Below are positions 62,422 through 64,000 of a stretch of 64,000 nt of DNA, one piece after another. The stretch covers positions 1-64,000 of the forward strand of contig CACOJS010000008.1 of assembly GCA_902627495.1 (NCBI GenBank). The letters run 5' to 3'. Made by a program: the position numbers and the translations under genes. The notes below the pieces were generated by a model that was given only the letters and a program-made list of their open reading frames with translations, had not been told where the DNA came from and did no database searches. The stretch is from Hydrogenophilales bacterium (GTDB lineage: Bacteria; Pseudomonadota; Gammaproteobacteria; Burkholderiales; Eutrophovitaceae). Every line of letters starts with the position of its first letter. Position 1 is the first letter of the stretch.

Positions 62422-62971
62422 AGTAAAAACCCTTTGAAAAGAAGTTATAAAGTCAATATTGATTTGTTTAATTCAGATTGGCTGTTTGGCCATCAGATTG
62501 AGCTTCGAACTACTATCACTCTTTAAGAGGCGGTTGATAATCTATCGTTTTTTTTAAGGTATTCTTTTGACCTTGCAGAAACTTTATAAATTCACATAAC
62601 ACGCTGCTTTTATAGCTAAAATCTAATCTAAATCATTCCAATAGTTTCTCTAACCCTCCGAAAATATAATCTCCGTATACTTCCTATTCTATCATTCGAT
62701 GTGAAACTTTGGGGTTCCGAAAACTAAAAATTAGATATTAAGGTTATCGAGGTATTTAAGTATTAAATGTTAGTCAGATGATTACACCTTTATTCAAGTA
62801 CTATTTCTGTGACTAAATTGACCATCAAGAAGAGATAAACCACCTCCTCCTGAGCACAGATAAGAAGAAAAATTACTGTTCTCAGATTTATATATGGATT
62901 TCATACTGTTTAACAGGTATATTTGAATTAATAGCATAACGATCTAAGTTGCGGTATGGCAAGGAGCATAA
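62422..62971. other. Gap upstream of the lipoprotein genes
   Basis: About 550 bases between divergent genes with no gene recognised. GGAG lies 7 bases before the lipoprotein ATG at 62972. No repeat or attachment-site-like structure was seen. Confidence 0.5.
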
Positions 62972-63655
62972 ATGAATAGACAGCATTTAGTAAATTTCTC
63001 CCTTACAGTCCTGATCGCTTGTCTAGGTTTTATCCTAGTAGGTTGTAAACCGGACAAGTTAACCTTGGAGATTTATACCAGTGATGTCGAAATTGCTGCA
63101 TCGGGTCAGGAAATAATTAACGTTCCCGTGACAGCAGAGTTCACTTTGTTAGGAGAAGACGAGGAAGGAGTCCTCGACCAAGTCATAGAATTATCACAAA
63201 AATACCTCTCTTCTGATTCAAAATACTCGAAGTCCAAGGCAATGCTAGGGGAGCGATTAGTAGTTGAAACAAAACTACCCATGACAACGGTGGAGGGCAT
63301 CAAACAAAGTCCTGCCAGAATTGCTGCTTTAATAGTTGGACCTGGGGAAACTGTAAAATACCGTATTGATTTATTGAAAACTCGGAATCTGGAACAATTT
63401 GCTGAGGAATTGCAGGACATAAATTTGCTTCTAGGTTTGTCTTTGCCAGCAAGCGAGACAGTTTTCAGAGTTATTAGTGACTCGCGACAAAACGTTAAAG
63501 TGAAGGGTATCGCAGTGTTTGTGTCGAAAAAACCCTACCTAGTTTTCGAAAGAAATCTAAATCGTAGAGACTCTATCGAAGTAGTGTATCCCGGAGGTAG
63601 TGGTAGTGTTTACAGTGAAATCGACCCCATTATCGGGGTCGATTTGAAACCATGA
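62972..63655 (+). CDS. Predicted lipoprotein of unknown function
   Basis: A 227-residue lipoprotein: basic N-terminus, hydrophobic core and lipobox LVGC with the acylated Cys at residue 25. The mature part is beta-strand rich with a central charged region; no family recognised. Residue 2 after the Cys is Pro/Lys rather than Asp, compatible with outer-membrane sorting. A second lipoprotein gene follows, so the two probably form an operon. Confidence 0.78.
   Translation: MNRQHLVNFSLTVLIACLGFILVGCKPDKLTLEIYTSDVEIAASGQEIINVPVTAEFTLLGEDEEGVLDQVIELSQKYLSSDSKYSKSKAMLGERLVVETKLPMTTVEGIKQSPARIAALIVGPGETVKYRIDLLKTRNLEQFAEELQDINLLLGLSLPASETVFRVISDSRQNVKVKGIAVFVSKKPYLVFERNLNRRDSIEVVYPGGSGSVYSEIDPIIGVDLKP
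63618..63645 (+). promoter_or_regulatory. Hairpin at the end of the lipoprotein gene
   Basis: AAATCGACCCC and GGGGTCGATTT form a perfect 11-bp stem with a six-base loop, inside the last codons of the gene and about 60 bases before the next start. No T-run follows, so it may stabilise mRNA or attenuate the downstream gene instead of terminating. Confidence 0.5.
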
Positions 63656-63690
63656 GTGATGAATATGATTACTTACTAATCTAAAGTTTT

Positions 63691-63701
63691 TGGGGGGGGG
63701 T
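63691..63701 (+). promoter_or_regulatory. G9 homopolymer at the ribosome-binding site
   Basis: TGGGGGGGGGT directly precedes the ATG at 63702 and overlaps the expected Shine-Dalgarno position. Runs of this kind change length by slipped-strand mispairing, which here would alter translation level, not reading frame. Confidence 0.6.
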
Positions 63702-64000
63702 ATGAAACGTTTTTTTATCGGTCTATCTTCAATTTTTATTTTGTCAGGGTGTATCGTCGAATTTAAGGCACCTCCATTTTTAGAAAGTGAACTAATTTCT
63801 ATAAATGCTACCGAGATAGGGAAAGACATAATCCGTATTGGACAAGCAGGCACCATTCGTAACGAAATTCTTCAGAAGTGGTACCAGAGTTTTAGAGACT
63901 TTGGTGACAAAAAAGTTGTTTTTAAAGTAAATGAAGAATTACTTATAGTTCAAGAAAAAGAAAAAAATGGAAACGTAACGCTTACGGTAATTATGAAAAA
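63702..64000 (+). CDS. Predicted lipoprotein, 5' part (cut by window end)
   Basis: An open frame of 99 codons running off the window. It starts MKRFFIGLSSIFILSGC, a complete lipoprotein signal with the acylated Cys at residue 17, followed by IVEFKAPPFLESE and a mixed, charged mature part. No family recognised from this portion. It follows the lipoprotein at 62972 by 46 bases, behind a hairpin and a G9 run. Confidence 0.75.
   Translation, partial: MKRFFIGLSSIFILSGCIVEFKAPPFLESELISINATEIGKDIIRIGQAGTIRNEILQKWYQSFRDFGDKKVVFKVNEELLIVQEKEKNGNVTLTVIMK

Overview
The window is an A+T-rich, gene-dense bacterial chromosome segment, most probably from an uncultivated marine gammaproteobacterium. That placement rests on gene order: mltG-tmk-holB-tatD; nadB facing mucD-lepA-lepB-rnc-era-recO-pdxJ-acpS; uvrC-pgsA followed by tRNA-Gly/Cys/Leu; and oxyR divergent from ahpC-ahpF are all gammaproteobacterial arrangements. 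Some genes do not fit a plain gammaproteobacterial core. The elongation factor P looks alphaproteobacterial, the acyl-CoA carboxylase is a single chain, and the rpoE-rseA-rseB block usually found between nadB and mucD is absent. No phage, insertion sequence, CRISPR array or rRNA was seen.

Region by region. (1) 1-2.7 kb: end of mltG, then tmk, holB, tatD. (2) 2.7-7.4 kb: a Gfa-like zinc protein, a PQQ-dependent dehydrogenase with a lanthanide-type Asp-Tyr-Asp signature, its likely cytochrome c partner behind a strong terminator, a SpoU/TrmH RNA methyltransferase and a MaoC-like hydratase. (3) 7.5-14.7 kb: a surface protein with Ig-like repeats and an autotransporter-type barrel, a fused biotin-dependent acyl-CoA carboxylase and an MDR oxidoreductase. 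(4) 14.7-22.0 kb: the most unusual block, three tandem paralogues of a membrane class III nucleotide cyclase with TolB-like and TPR domains, a fourth copy collapsed by an internal deletion, and a Sel1-repeat gene, all on the minus strand. (5) 22-27.4 kb: two small orphans, tRNA-Leu/Cys/Gly, an inserted DUF3237 gene, pgsA, uvrC and a family 5 uracil-DNA glycosylase.

(6) 27.4-38.5 kb: efp, then the long housekeeping minus-strand run from mucD through lepA, lepB, rnc, era, recO, pdxJ, acpS to nagZ, with nadB diverging from it. (7) 38.5-45.5 kb: ygfZ and a TANGO2-like gene on the plus strand, facing a tight nine-gene minus-strand operon (MOSC, DehI-like, trhO, GST, orphan, Sel1, membrane orphan, tadA, L,D-transpeptidase). 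(8) 46-52.6 kb: the OxyR/AhpC/AhpF peroxide defence locus and a GST / epoxide hydrolase-like / thiolase-like cluster. (9) 52.7-64 kb: an accessory-looking region of small secreted proteins (three of them MORN/YwqK-repeat paralogues), two methyltransferases (one a pseudogene), an orphan Dam-like adenine methylase, an EamA transporter and two lipoproteins, the last cut off by the window edge.

The strongest candidates for something new are the cyclase-TPR tandem array with its decaying fourth copy, the dispersed secreted MORN family beside Dam, the Arg-type EF-P, and a G9 tract directly upstream of a lipoprotein start codon. All names come from reading motifs by eye; no database search was run.
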